Source of the DNA: Microbacteriaceae bacterium VKM Ac-2854
GTDB taxonomy: Bacteria > Actinomycetota > Actinomycetes > Actinomycetales > Microbacteriaceae
Reading direction: 5' to 3'
DNA length: 64,000 nucleotides
NCBI GenBank assembly: GCA_013205085.1
Contig: JABMLH010000005.1
Span: forward strand, 14,915-78,914
A program made the position numbers and the translations under genes. This document shows positions 28,329 to 36,783 of this stretch, piece by piece. Numbering within the stretch: the stretch's first letter is position 1; every line of letters begins with the position of its first letter. The notes below the pieces were generated by a model. That model was given only the letters and a program-made list of their open reading frames with translations. It was not told the DNA's origin and made no database searches.

Positions 28329-30533
28329 ATGACCGACGCAGCACCAGCACACGCAGCACCAGCGCATTCAGCACCAACCGGCACCGCGGCACCAACCGAC
28401 ACCGCGGCACCAACTGACACTGCGGCCGGCCTTCGGGCCGAGGCGACGGAGATCCTGCGAGCGCTGGTGGGTCGAGACGACGCCGAGTTCCACGACGGCC
28501 AGTTCGAGGCGATCGAGGCCCTCGTGTCGGGTCGTCGTCGGGCCCTCGTCGTTCAGCGCACGGGGTGGGGCAAGTCCGCGGTCTACTTCGTGGCCACCCT
28601 GCTGCTGCGTCGGCGGGGAGCCGGGCCGAGCATCCTGGTGTCTCCCTTGATCGCCCTGATGCGCGACCAGACCGCCGCCGCCGCGCGGGCGGGAGTGCGC
28701 GCCGTCGCGATCAACTCGGCGAACGCGCACGAGTGGTCGGATGTGCTGGCGCGTCTCGCCGACGACACCGTCGACGTACTCCTCGTCTCGCCCGAGCGGC
28801 TGAACAACCCGCGTTTCCGCGACGAGCAGCTGCCCCGACTCGTCGAGCGCACCGGTCTGCTGGTGATCGATGAGGCGCACTGCATCTCCGACTGGGGTCA
28901 CGACTTCCGCCCCGACTACCGGCGCATCCGTGACCTGATCACGCGGCTGCCGACGGGGGTGCCGGTCCTGGCCACCACCGCCACCGCGAACGCCCGGGTC
29001 GTCGCCGATGTCGCCGAGCAGTTGGACACCCCGGAGTCGGGCGGCGTGCTGACCATCCGCGGCCCGCTGGCGCGAGCCTCACTGCGGCTGGGCGTGCTGC
29101 GACTCCCGGACGCGCGGGCTCGGCTGGGCTGGCTGCTCAGTCACCTGCAGGAGCTGCCCGGCAGCGGTATCGTCTACGCGCTCACCGTCTCGGGGGCGGA
29201 GGACACCGCGCGGCTGCTGCGCGAGAACGGTCACGAGGTGCTCGCGTACACCGGTCGCACCGATCCGGCCGAACGCGAGGCCGCGGAGCAGGCGCTGAAG
29301 GAGAACCGGGTCAAGGCGCTCGTCGCCACGAGCGCCCTCGGGATGGGCTTCGACAAGCCAGACCTCGGCTTCGTGATCCACCTCGGCGCTCCCTCCTCCC
29401 CCGTCGCCTACTACCAGCAGGTCGGCCGCGCCGGGCGCGGTACCGACGACGCGCGCGTGCTGCTGCTGCCCGGGCCCGAGGATCCGGACATCTGGCAGTA
29501 CTTCGCCACCGCCTCGATGCCGAGCGAATCCAAAGCCGCCGCGGTGGTGACTGCACTGAGCTCGAGCGGTGGCGTGATGTCGACCGCCGCGCTCGAATCC
29601 GTCGTCGATCTGCGCCGCTCGCCGCTGGAGCTGTTGCTGAAGGTGCTCGACGTCGACGGCGCCGTGCACCGGGTTCAGGGCGGCTGGCAGGCGACCGGTG
29701 TGCCGTGGGTGTACGACCGCGAGCGCTACGAACGCATCGCGGCCGCACGCGTGGCCGAGCAGCGTTCCATGCTCGACTTCGAGGCCACGGACGGCTGCCG
29801 GATGGAGTTCCTGCAGCGCGCGCTGGACGACGAGACCGCGCGGCCGTGCGGACGCTGCGACCGCTGTACCGAGCCGTGGTATCCGGTCGCCGTGGCCGAA
29901 GGCTCGGCCGCGACCGCAGCCGGGGCCCTCTCCCGCGTGGGCGTCGCCGTCGACCCGCGCCTGATGTGGCCGACCGGGGCCGACCGGGTCGGCGTGCCGG
30001 TCAAGGGCAAACTGCCCGCCGGCGAGCAGGTCGCCGCGGGTCGAGTGGTCGCGCGGTTCACCGATCTCGGTTGGGGCCAGAGCCTGCGTTCACTGCTCGC
30101 CGCCGATCGACCGGACGGCGAAGCCCCCGCAGGGCTGATCGATGCGTGTGTGCAGGTGCTGGCGCAGTGGGGCTGGGCGGAGCGCCCCGTCGCCGTGGTC
30201 AGCCTGCCCTCGCGCACGCGCCCGCAGTTGATCGCGTCGGTCGCCAGGGGCCTGGCGGAGAAGGGCCGACTGCCGTACCTGGGTGAGTTGGCGGCGACGC
30301 GGGAGGCGCCGTCCGGGGGTCCCGGCGGCAACAGCGTGTACCGCTTGGCGGCGGTGTGGGACGGTTTCGGCGTGCCGTCCGCGATCCAGGCCGCCCTCGC
30401 AGCCCATCCGGGCCCGGTGCTGCTCGTGGACGACTTGATCGACAGCCGCTGGACGATAACGGTCGCCGGCCGGCAACTTCGCCTCGCCGGCGCGACGGCC
30501 GTGCTGCCGTTCGCGTTGGCGCTGCCGGCCTGA
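28329..30533 (+). CDS. RecQ-family helicase fused to a phosphoribosyltransferase-like domain
   Basis: A protein of 734 residues. The first ~33 are Ala/Pro/Thr repeats (PTDTAAPTDTAAG). The helicase core has motif I RTGWGKS (about 78-84), motif II DEAHCISDWGHDFRP, and motif VI YYQQVGRAGRG. A RecQ zinc-binding region with CxxC pairs follows (ETARPCGRCDRC). The last ~40 residues, GPVLLVDDLIDSRWT then LRLAGATAVLPFALAL, match the PRPP loop and following strand of type I phosphoribosyltransferases. Such RecQ-PRT fusions are known in actinobacteria. The helicase should unwind 3'-tailed DNA during repair; the role of the tail domain is not clear. Confidence 0.88.
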   Translation: MTDAAPAHAAPAHSAPTGTAAPTDTAAPTDTAAGLRAEATEILRALVGRDDAEFHDGQFEAIEALVSGRRRALVVQRTGWGKSAVYFVATLLLRRRGAGPSILVSPLIALMRDQTAAAARAGVRAVAINSANAHEWSDVLARLADDTVDVLLVSPERLNNPRFRDEQLPRLVERTGLLVIDEAHCISDWGHDFRPDYRRIRDLITRLPTGVPVLATTATANARVVADVAEQLDTPESGGVLTIRGPLARASLRLGVLRLPDARARLGWLLSHLQELPGSGIVYALTVSGAEDTARLLRENGHEVLAYTGRTDPAEREAAEQALKENRVKALVATSALGMGFDKPDLGFVIHLGAPSSPVAYYQQVGRAGRGTDDARVLLLPGPEDPDIWQYFATASMPSESKAAAVVTALSSSGGVMSTAALESVVDLRRSPLELLLKVLDVDGAVHRVQGGWQATGVPWVYDRERYERIAAARVAEQRSMLDFEATDGCRMEFLQRALDDETARPCGRCDRCTEPWYPVAVAEGSAATAAGALSRVGVAVDPRLMWPTGADRVGVPVKGKLPAGEQVAAGRVVARFTDLGWGQSLRSLLAADRPDGEAPAGLIDACVQVLAQWGWAERPVAVVSLPSRTRPQLIASVARGLAEKGRLPYLGELAATREAPSGGPGGNSVYRLAAVWDGFGVPSAIQAALAAHPGPVLLVDDLIDSRWTITVAGRQLRLAGATAVLPFALALPA

Positions 30534-30617
30534 GCGCCTCGGCCGGCCCAGCCGCCTCGGCCGGCCCGGCCCGCGGGGTCAGCTGAGCTCGCGGGGCCAG
30601 CTGAGCACTCGGCCGGC

Positions 30618-32060
30618 TCAGCCCGCGGGGTCGGCCGCCGCTGCGAAGCCGCTGCGGCGCAACTTGCCGGCGTCGTTGCGCAGCGGCGCATGCACGATCC
30701 GAAGCGAGCGGATGCGCCGTTCCGGGCCCAGGCGATCGCGGGTCTCGTCGAGGATCCGGTCGGCGCTCACCCGCTCCTCGGCGACGTCGACTACGGCCTC
30801 GACCGCCTGCCCCAGCTCGGCATCCGGCACGCCGTACGCGACGGCGCTGCGCACCGCCGGGTGCGCCTCGAGGATCCGCTCGACATCGGCCGGGTACACG
30901 TTGACCCCGCCGCGGAGGATGAGGTCGCCCGCCCGGTCGAGAACGAAGAGGTACCCGCCGTCATCGACGAAACCGAGATCGCCGAGGGTGTCCCAGCCGT
31001 CGTCGGTCCGGCGACTCTCGCCGCCGAGATAGCGGTAGCTCGGCCCACCCTCGCGATGCAGCCAGATCCGCCCCGGTTCGCCCGGCGCCGCCTCGCCGCC
31101 GTCGGCGCGCAGGATCCGCACGCTGGTTCCTCCGATCGGCCGACCGACGCTGCCGGGATGCGCCAACCACTCGTCGCCGCGGATCATGGTCAGCCCGTTG
31201 GATTCGCTCCCCGCGTAGACCTCGACCACGGTCTCTGCGCCGACCCAGTCGATCAGACCGCGCTTGTCCTCGGCAGCGATCGGAGCGCCCATGTGCAGCA
31301 CGGTCCGCAGCGACGAGAGGTCGGCGCCCTCTCTCTCGGCCGGCGGCAGCCGCAGCAGCCGGTGGATCATCGTGGGCACCAGCAGGGCCCAGCTTACCCG
31401 GTGCTCGGCGATCGCCGTCAGCACCCGCCGCTCGTCGAAACGCGGCAGGATGATCAGACAATGCCCCGTCATCAGCCCGCGGAACGCGTAGGTGAACGTG
31501 GCCGAGTGGCCCAACGGTCCGCTGACGAGCTGCACGGCCGCCATCGGGAGGAACGGCGCGACGGCCCGAGCGTCGTCCAGCAGCGCGGGCCCGGCGGCGA
31601 GCACGACCTTCGGCCGACCAGTGCTCCCGGACGAGGTCGGCGCCTTCCAGCACTGCGCCCACGCGTCATCCAGTCGTTCATCCGACAGGAAATCGTCCGG
31701 ACGCCACCCCGCCGGCACGGCAGGAACCCGGGTCGACGGGCGGCCGATCACGAGGCTCGGGCCCGCGAGTCGCTCGATCTCGTCGGCCTCGTCCGCGTGC
31801 AGATCGGGTGAGACCGGCTGCGGCGTCGCCCCCGCCTTCCAGATCGCCGCGCAGACGATGACGTACTCCGCGCTGTTGCGCAACGCGACCAGCACCAGAT
31901 CGTCGCGCTGCACCCCGAGCTCGCGGTATCCGCGCGCGAGCCGGTTGCTGCGCCGGTCCAGCTCCTGCGCTGTCAGGCTCTCATCGTCCGCGACCACAAC
32001 AACGCGATCGGGGTCGATCTCAGCGAGTGAGCTGAGGATCCTCGAGATCGATCGACGCAC
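30618..32060 (-). CDS. Acyl-AMP ligase (ANL superfamily)
   Basis: An adenylate-forming ligase of 480 residues. Core motifs are TSSGSTGRPK (A3), VYAGSESNGLT (A5), GDLGFVDDGGYLFVLDRAGD (A7/A8) and the catalytic Lys of A10 in NDAGKLRR. It activates a carboxylic acid as acyl-AMP and probably passes it to CoA; the substrate is unknown. It is the last gene of the Nit1C-type operon and overlaps the glycosyltransferase by 41 nt. GTG 32060 is preferred over GTG 32069 because a 10-base Shine-Dalgarno sequence lies directly upstream. I infer that it acts on the product or substrate of the cluster. Confidence 0.88.
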   Translation of the reverse strand: MRRSISRILSSLAEIDPDRVVVVADDESLTAQELDRRSNRLARGYRELGVQRDDLVLVALRNSAEYVIVCAAIWKAGATPQPVSPDLHADEADEIERLAGPSLVIGRPSTRVPAVPAGWRPDDFLSDERLDDAWAQCWKAPTSSGSTGRPKVVLAAGPALLDDARAVAPFLPMAAVQLVSGPLGHSATFTYAFRGLMTGHCLIILPRFDERRVLTAIAEHRVSWALLVPTMIHRLLRLPPAEREGADLSSLRTVLHMGAPIAAEDKRGLIDWVGAETVVEVYAGSESNGLTMIRGDEWLAHPGSVGRPIGGTSVRILRADGGEAAPGEPGRIWLHREGGPSYRYLGGESRRTDDGWDTLGDLGFVDDGGYLFVLDRAGDLILRGGVNVYPADVERILEAHPAVRSAVAYGVPDAELGQAVEAVVDVAEERVSADRILDETRDRLGPERRIRSLRIVHAPLRNDAGKLRRSGFAAAADPAG

Positions 32061-33156
32061 CGTGATCACCTCCCTCGCGCAGCACGGCGCGATAGAAGAG
32101 TTCGTGCCGCTGCGCGACGTCGTCCCAGCGATGGGAGCGGGCGAGCCGCCGCCCGATCTCCGGCTCCGGTGCGCCGCCGTCGACACCCGCGCTCAGGGCC
32201 GCGGCGAACGAATCCGGGTCGTCGCCGTAGAGCACCGCCTCGCCGAAGACCTCCTCGAGCACGGGCAGCCGCCGCGCCACGACCGGCACCCCGGCCGCCA
32301 GCGCCTCCATCGCCGCGAGGCCGAAACCCTCCTTGATCGAGACGAAGGCCAGCGCGCTCGCCGCCGCGACCAGGGGCGCGAGTCGCTCCTCCTCGATCGT
32401 GCCGAGCACGATCGGCGCGACGCCGAGGTGCACGGCGCGCGCCTCGAACTGCGCCCGGTAGTCGCGGTAGTCGAACAGGGTCTCGCCGCCGCCGAAGACC
32501 AGCGCGAGCTCCGGATGGGTGCTGCGCAGTCGTGCGAATGCCTCCAGAAGATCGATGCTGCCCTTGCGCGGCTCGATGCCGCCCAGCGCGAGCACGTACC
32601 GGCCGAGTTCGACGGTCCACTCGGCCCGGTCGCGCGGGTCCGTGGCGGCGAAGCGCTCGGCGTCGACGCCGTTCGGGATGACGCTCGGCCGCAGGCCCCA
32701 GCCCGACTCGACCTCGGCGGCCACCGCTTCGGACACGCACAGTCGCGCGCTCGGGCGCCGGATCGCGCGGTCGTGGCAGGCGACGAGCTCCGGCGTGCTG
32801 AAGGTGTCGAGGTGGTGGATCGTGCGGATCAGCCCCACGCCATCGGGTACGGCGTTGGCCGAGATGCAGTCCTGCGCGTGCACGACGTCGGCGGACGCCC
32901 CGTCGAGCGCGGCGGAGAACTCCGCGATCGAGCGCACGATCCGCGCGCCCACCTCCTCGCCCTCGCGCGCGGCGAACGGTACGACGCGGATGGTGACGGC
33001 CGGGTCGACCGCGCGGAAGAACGCGTCGTCGCCTCCGCGGCCGAGAGTCCAGACGGTGACCTCGTGACCGCGCGCGGCCAGCGCCTCCGCCAGGGCGAGG
33101 GTGTGCACCACCCCGCCGCGCGGTCGGGTGGAGTAGGTCAGTTGCGCGATGCGCAC
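32020..33156 (-). CDS. MSMEG_0565-family GT4 glycosyltransferase
   Basis: A GT4-type glycosyltransferase of 378 residues. The N terminus MRIAQLTYSTRPRGGVVHTLALAEALAARGH is characteristic. The donor-binding C-terminal domain has VLALGGIEPRKGSIDLLEAF, FVSIKEGFGLAAMEALAAGVPVVA with the conserved Glu residues, and LYGDDPDSFAAAL. It matches the family named after MSMEG_0565, which occurs beside Nit6803-type nitrilases. It lies after the second nitrilase-like gene and its 3' end overlaps the AMP ligase. I infer that it glycosylates the unknown product of this cluster. Confidence 0.85.
   Translation of the reverse strand: MRIAQLTYSTRPRGGVVHTLALAEALAARGHEVTVWTLGRGGDDAFFRAVDPAVTIRVVPFAAREGEEVGARIVRSIAEFSAALDGASADVVHAQDCISANAVPDGVGLIRTIHHLDTFSTPELVACHDRAIRRPSARLCVSEAVAAEVESGWGLRPSVIPNGVDAERFAATDPRDRAEWTVELGRYVLALGGIEPRKGSIDLLEAFARLRSTHPELALVFGGGETLFDYRDYRAQFEARAVHLGVAPIVLGTIEEERLAPLVAAASALAFVSIKEGFGLAAMEALAAGVPVVARRLPVLEEVFGEAVLYGDDPDSFAAALSAGVDGGAPEPEIGRRLARSHRWDDVAQRHELFYRAVLREGGDHGASIDLEDPQLTR
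32064..32073 (-). promoter_or_regulatory. Full-length Shine-Dalgarno sequence that sets the ligase start
   Basis: On the minus strand this reads GGAGGTGATC, a 10-base complement to the 3' end of 16S rRNA, with 8 bases between GGAGG and GTG 32060. It lies inside the end of the glycosyltransferase gene. It rules out GTG 32069, which overlaps it. Confidence 0.75.
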
Positions 33157-33201
33157 GGGCGTCTCCTCATCAGCAGCAGCCGTTCATCGGAATCGCCGGA
33201 C

Positions 33202-33215
33202 CCGGTCATGACCGG
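33202..33215. promoter_or_regulatory. 14-bp perfect palindrome
   Basis: CCGGTCATGACCGG is a perfect palindrome in the 96-bp gap between the nitrilase-like gene and the glycosyltransferase gene. It could be an operator for an internal promoter, but no promoter is clear. Confidence 0.35.
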
Positions 33216-33252
33216 TGCTGTCGGCAGGCTCGATGGGCGGCAGTGGGCTCGG

Positions 33253-34107
33253 TCATCGGGAGGCGATCCCAGGGTGGTAGGCGTGTTCCGCTCGGTCGCG
33301 GAGGTGATTCATGGTGCGCCGGGCTCGGGCGACGCCGGCCGAGATGTCGGCCTCCGCAACGGCGAGTCCGCCCTTCGCCCAGGTCTTCGCGATGATCTCC
33401 CCCGCCGGGTCCACCACCTTGGCCTGCCCGAGGAAGCGCAGTCCGCCCAGCACGCCGGTCTGATTGGAGGAGACCAGGTAGACCTGGTTCTCCGCCGCTC
33501 GCGCGCAGTCGTAAAGGTCGAACAGGTGCGCCTGTCGATCGTTGCGGATCCGATCGGAACGGTCAGTCACGCTCGCCGGCCACGCGCTGAGGCACGCGAG
33601 CACCTCGGCTCCGTCGAGCGCGAGCGATCGGGCGGATTCGGGGAAGGTCTTGTCGAAGTCGATCAGCATGCCCAGCCGGCCCACCGGGGTGTCGAACGCG
33701 GAGAAGGCGGCGCCGGCCCGGTACGCCTCCGACTCGCCCAGCGGCAGGTGCACCTTGCGGTGCGTGCCGATGACCTCACTGCCGTGCACGCAGACCGCCG
33801 TGTTGTAGTGCACCTCGACGCCCTCCTCCCAGGCCCGCTCCGCGATGCCGAAGCACACCACGATCTCGGGAGCCATACCCGCGATGGCGCGGACCTCCGG
33901 CCCGTCGATCTCCACCGTGGGCGGCGCGTCCGCCGCACTCGGGTGGAACATGTCGAGCAGGTAGCCGCCTACCGTCGCGTCGGGCAGCACCAGGAGGTCG
34001 ATACCGCGCTCGGTGGCCTGCTCGAGCATCCCGGGCAGCTTGGCGAGGGTGCGGTCGATGTCGCGACCGAAGTGCGCCGCGACCGCGCCCATCGTGATGG
34101 AGGTCAT
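33253..34107 (-). CDS. Nitrilase-fold protein lacking the catalytic Cys and Glu
   Basis: A carbon-nitrogen hydrolase-fold protein of 284 residues, clearly related to the nitrilase encoded at 35881. The catalytic Lys is kept (THRKVHLPLGE, Lys118). The catalytic Glu is Asp43 (LVLPDATVGGY), and the nucleophile Cys is Asp150 (GMLIDFDKTFPESAR, where the paralogue has LQICYDKAFPE). Without Cys it should not hydrolyse nitriles or amides by the usual route. The rest of the fold is well conserved, which argues for selection, perhaps as a binding or oligomer partner of the active nitrilase. The position corresponds to MSMEG_0566 next to the MSMEG_0565-type glycosyltransferase. ATG 34107 has GGAGG just upstream. 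Confidence 0.85.
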   Translation of the reverse strand: MTSITMGAVAAHFGRDIDRTLAKLPGMLEQATERGIDLLVLPDATVGGYLLDMFHPSAADAPPTVEIDGPEVRAIAGMAPEIVVCFGIAERAWEEGVEVHYNTAVCVHGSEVIGTHRKVHLPLGESEAYRAGAAFSAFDTPVGRLGMLIDFDKTFPESARSLALDGAEVLACLSAWPASVTDRSDRIRNDRQAHLFDLYDCARAAENQVYLVSSNQTGVLGGLRFLGQAKVVDPAGEIIAKTWAKGGLAVAEADISAGVARARRTMNHLRDRAEHAYHPGIASR

Positions 34108-34120
34108 GGACTCGAAACTA

Positions 34121-34297
34121 GGGCATGTCTCTTCATTCGCTGCGTGCTCCGCTCTCCCTGATCGCACTGGGATGTTCAGGCGGCACCGAGCCGCGTTGTC
34201 GATCTCGCACGATGCAGAGCATCGGGCTTCGATCTCCGCCTTGCAGCTCCCACGACCAGGGCGTGCTCGCGACGGCATCGAATGAAGAGACACGCCC
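34121..34297. mobile_element. 177-bp MITE-like element
   Basis: The ends are imperfect inverted repeats of about 23 bp: GGGCATGTCTCTTCATTCGC at 34121 and its counterpart ending at 34297, with two mismatches. The interior has no coding potential that I trust. It separates the flavoprotein stop from the nitrilase-like start in an operon whose other genes mostly overlap or abut. I see no clear target duplication and no matching transposase here. Confidence 0.6.
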
Positions 34298-34305
34298 GAG
34301 CCGGA

Positions 34306-35586
34306 TCAGGCCGCGACCTCCGTCTTCTCGGCCAGCCGGACCGCGCGGCGTCGCCCCGCGAGCGATTCCGCGATCTGCGCCGCGTCGCGGGCGATCGCCT
34401 CGAAGCGTCCCGAGCCCCAGGTGTGCAGCCACGGCAGGCCGAGGAAGTACAGCCCTGGAGTGGCGGTCTCGCCGCGACGGTGGGTCGGGTGCCCGCCGCC
34501 GTCGAAGACGCCCACCTGCACCCAGCGGTAGTCGGAGCGGAAGCCGACCGACCAGACCACGCTGGTGATGCCTGCCGCCGCGAGGTCGATCGCCTCGACC
34601 TCCGCCTCCGGACGCCAGACCGGCGTGTAGCGCGACTCGGTCGGCGCGTCGATGCCGTTGGCCGTGATGTAGCGGTCGATGTCGTTCTTGATCGACTCCG
34701 CGACCGAATCCGCGTAGTCGAGGGCCGCCTCCGCCGTCGGGGTGAACCGCAGCGTGTCGCCCTCGACCGCAGCGAGACGGCCGTAGAGGTGCATCCCGTC
34801 ACGGGCGAAGGCGCGCAGGTCGATGTCGCGCCCGCCGTCGCGGCCGGTGACGTAGTGGTTCGTCGATTCGCGTTTGGAGAGCCCGCCGGCCTGCGCCTGA
34901 ACGGGCACGTCGTAGACGCCCATGTCGGCCAGCCACGCCACGCAGTCGCGGCCGCGGTAGAACCGGGCGACCCGTGGGGCCGTGCCGAGGGCGAGGTGCA
35001 CATCGCTGCCGTCGAGGAAGAGGTCTTCGGCGATCTGCGCGCCCGACTGTCCGGAGCCGACCACGAGCACCCCGCCCTCCGGCAGAGCGGCGGCGCTGCG
35101 GTAGTCGGCGGAGTGCACCTGCACGATGTGATCCGGCAGCTGGGCCGAGATCGCCGGCAGCACCGACTGGTGGTAGCCGCCGGTCGCGATGACGACCTGA
35201 TCGGCCGTGATCGTGCCCTGCGCGGTGAGGATCTCGAAGCCGCCGCCGGGCGCCTCCCGCAGCCGGGTCACCCCGAGGTGCTCCACGACCGGCGCCGCGA
35301 ACTCGTCGGCATAGCGACGCACCCAGGTGTAGACCTCGTCGCGCGTCATAAAACCGTCGGGATCGGGGCCGTCGTAGGGATAGCCGGGCAGGCGGCACTG
35401 CCAGTTCGGCGTGACCAGGGTGAAGTTGTCCCACCGGCGGTCGAGCCAGTCGTGCGCGATGGTGTCGCGTTCGAGCACGAGGTGGTTCACGCCGTCCTGG
35501 GTGAGGTGCCAGCTGATCGAGAGCCCTGCCTGGCCTGCTCCCACCACAACGGTCTCGTAGTGCGCGTCGGGGATGAACTCCGTCAT
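34306..35586 (-). CDS. MSMEG_0569-family flavin-dependent oxidoreductase
   Basis: A flavoprotein of 426 residues. The FAD Rossmann motif is VVVGAGQAGLSISWHL and the NAD(P)H motif is VLVVGSGQSGAQIAEDL. ATGGYH and the late FLGLPWLHTWGSG segment match flavin monooxygenase-like enzymes. It matches the family found with Nit6803 nitrilases (NitH of Nit1C clusters). ATG 35586 overlaps the stop of the upstream 101-aa gene (ATGA). It may oxidise the nitrogen-containing substrate of the pathway, but the reaction is unknown. Confidence 0.88.
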   Translation of the reverse strand: MTEFIPDAHYETVVVGAGQAGLSISWHLTQDGVNHLVLERDTIAHDWLDRRWDNFTLVTPNWQCRLPGYPYDGPDPDGFMTRDEVYTWVRRYADEFAAPVVEHLGVTRLREAPGGGFEILTAQGTITADQVVIATGGYHQSVLPAISAQLPDHIVQVHSADYRSAAALPEGGVLVVGSGQSGAQIAEDLFLDGSDVHLALGTAPRVARFYRGRDCVAWLADMGVYDVPVQAQAGGLSKRESTNHYVTGRDGGRDIDLRAFARDGMHLYGRLAAVEGDTLRFTPTAEAALDYADSVAESIKNDIDRYITANGIDAPTESRYTPVWRPEAEVEAIDLAAAGITSVVWSVGFRSDYRWVQVGVFDGGGHPTHRRGETATPGLYFLGLPWLHTWGSGRFEAIARDAAQIAESLAGRRRAVRLAEKTEVAA

Positions 35587-35888
35587 GATCCGGCTCCCGT
35601 CGGCAGCTGCGGCGGATCCATCGCGAGGATGCGCACCGAGCCGCGGTCGAAGCGGGCGGCGGTGTCGCGGATCTCCGCCTCCTGCGCCATGGCGGAGGTG
35701 CATTCGAAGCCGAACTTCGCCTTGACCCGCTGGCTCGCGAGCTGCAGCGCCTCGGTGGAGCGGTCGACGAACTCGGCGACCGGATACGCGGACCCGGCCT
35801 CGAGGTAGTCGTGCATCACCAGGCTCGGCGAGTAGCAGCGCTCCTCGGTGCCGTCCGGCCAGCGGACGTGGAAGGTCATCTCAGGCAT
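35583..35888 (-). CDS. MSMEG_0570-family nitrogen starvation response protein
   Basis: A small protein of 101 residues beginning MPEMTFHVRWPDGTEERCYS, with FGFECTSAMAQEAEIRDTAARF later. It matches the short family that accompanies Nit6803 nitrilases and rises under nitrogen starvation in cyanobacteria. Its fold and activity are unknown. It overlaps the nitrilase by 8 nt upstream and the flavoprotein by 4 nt downstream, so all three are translationally coupled. Confidence 0.82.
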   Translation of the reverse strand: MPEMTFHVRWPDGTEERCYSPSLVMHDYLEAGSAYPVAEFVDRSTEALQLASQRVKAKFGFECTSAMAQEAEIRDTAARFDRGSVRILAMDPPQLPTGAGS

Positions 35889-36777
35889 GGACGAGACCTC
35901 CGTTCCAGACGCGGTCGATGTCGTAGGCATCCGGTCGACGATCGCGCAGGTGGAACATGCCCCCGCGCATCGCGTCGAACGTGTCGCGGATGTCGATGTC
36001 CGCCACCGCCATCCCCGAACCGAGCAGCGTGGTCGCGAGGATGTTGCCGCCCGGGTCGACGACCTTGGCGTTGCCCACGTACCGCAGCGAGCCGAAGGTG
36101 CCCGACTGGTTGGACGCCAGCCAGAACACCTGGTTGTCCAGGGCCCGAGCGATGTCGAACTGGTTGAAGCGGTAGGTCCAACGGTCGTCCTGCAGGTTCT
36201 CGGCGGTGGCCGTGCGGGCCGCCGGCCAGGCCGAGAGCGAGGCGATGATCTCGGCCCCGTCCAGCGCCATCGACCGCGCCGCCTCCGGGAAGGCCTTGTC
36301 GTAGCAGATCTGCAGGCCGACCCGGCCGACGGGGGTGTCGAAGACGCGGTACTCGGAGCCGGCGGAGTACGACATGTGCTCGCCGAGCGGCTGGTGCACC
36401 TTGCGGTAGTTGCCGTAGATCTGGCCGCCGTCCAGCAGCACGGCGCCGTTGTAGCGCGTCGGCTCGCCGTCGGGGCCGAGTACGTCGTCGTCGCGTTCGC
36501 AGATGCCGATCGCGACCATCAGGTCGCCGACGATCTGCTGCACGCGGCGCAGTTCCGGCCCATCGAGCCGGATCGCCGGCGGCATCGAGCGCGTGGTGGT
36601 CTTGACGGTGTCGCCGTGGTTGCCGAGCGAGGAGAGGTAGCCGCCGATCGCGGCCTCGGGGAGCACGAGGAACTCGACGCCCTTCTCCTTCGCCTCCTCG
36701 GCCAACTGGGCGATGAGCGCGTAGTTCTGATCCAGGTCGCGGGTGAAGTTCGCCGCGACCGAAGCGACGGTGGTCAT
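35881..36777 (-). CDS. Nit6803-type nitrilase (NitC of Nit1C clusters)
   Basis: An active-looking nitrilase of 298 residues with the full triad: Glu41 (LVLPEAAIGGY), Lys126 (NYRKVHQPLGE) and Cys158 (LQICYDKAFPEAAR). The family hydrolyses organic nitriles to acids and ammonia. In pseudomonads the Nit1C nitrilase is needed for growth on cyanide as nitrogen source. It follows the 177-aa protein by 6 nt. With the radical SAM, GNAT and AIR-synthase-like genes opposite, it completes a Nit1C-type cluster. The natural substrate is unknown. Confidence 0.92.
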   Translation of the reverse strand: MTTVASVAANFTRDLDQNYALIAQLAEEAKEKGVEFLVLPEAAIGGYLSSLGNHGDTVKTTTRSMPPAIRLDGPELRRVQQIVGDLMVAIGICERDDDVLGPDGEPTRYNGAVLLDGGQIYGNYRKVHQPLGEHMSYSAGSEYRVFDTPVGRVGLQICYDKAFPEAARSMALDGAEIIASLSAWPAARTATAENLQDDRWTYRFNQFDIARALDNQVFWLASNQSGTFGSLRYVGNAKVVDPGGNILATTLLGSGMAVADIDIRDTFDAMRGGMFHLRDRRPDAYDIDRVWNGGLVHA

Positions 36778-36783
36778 GGCTGC

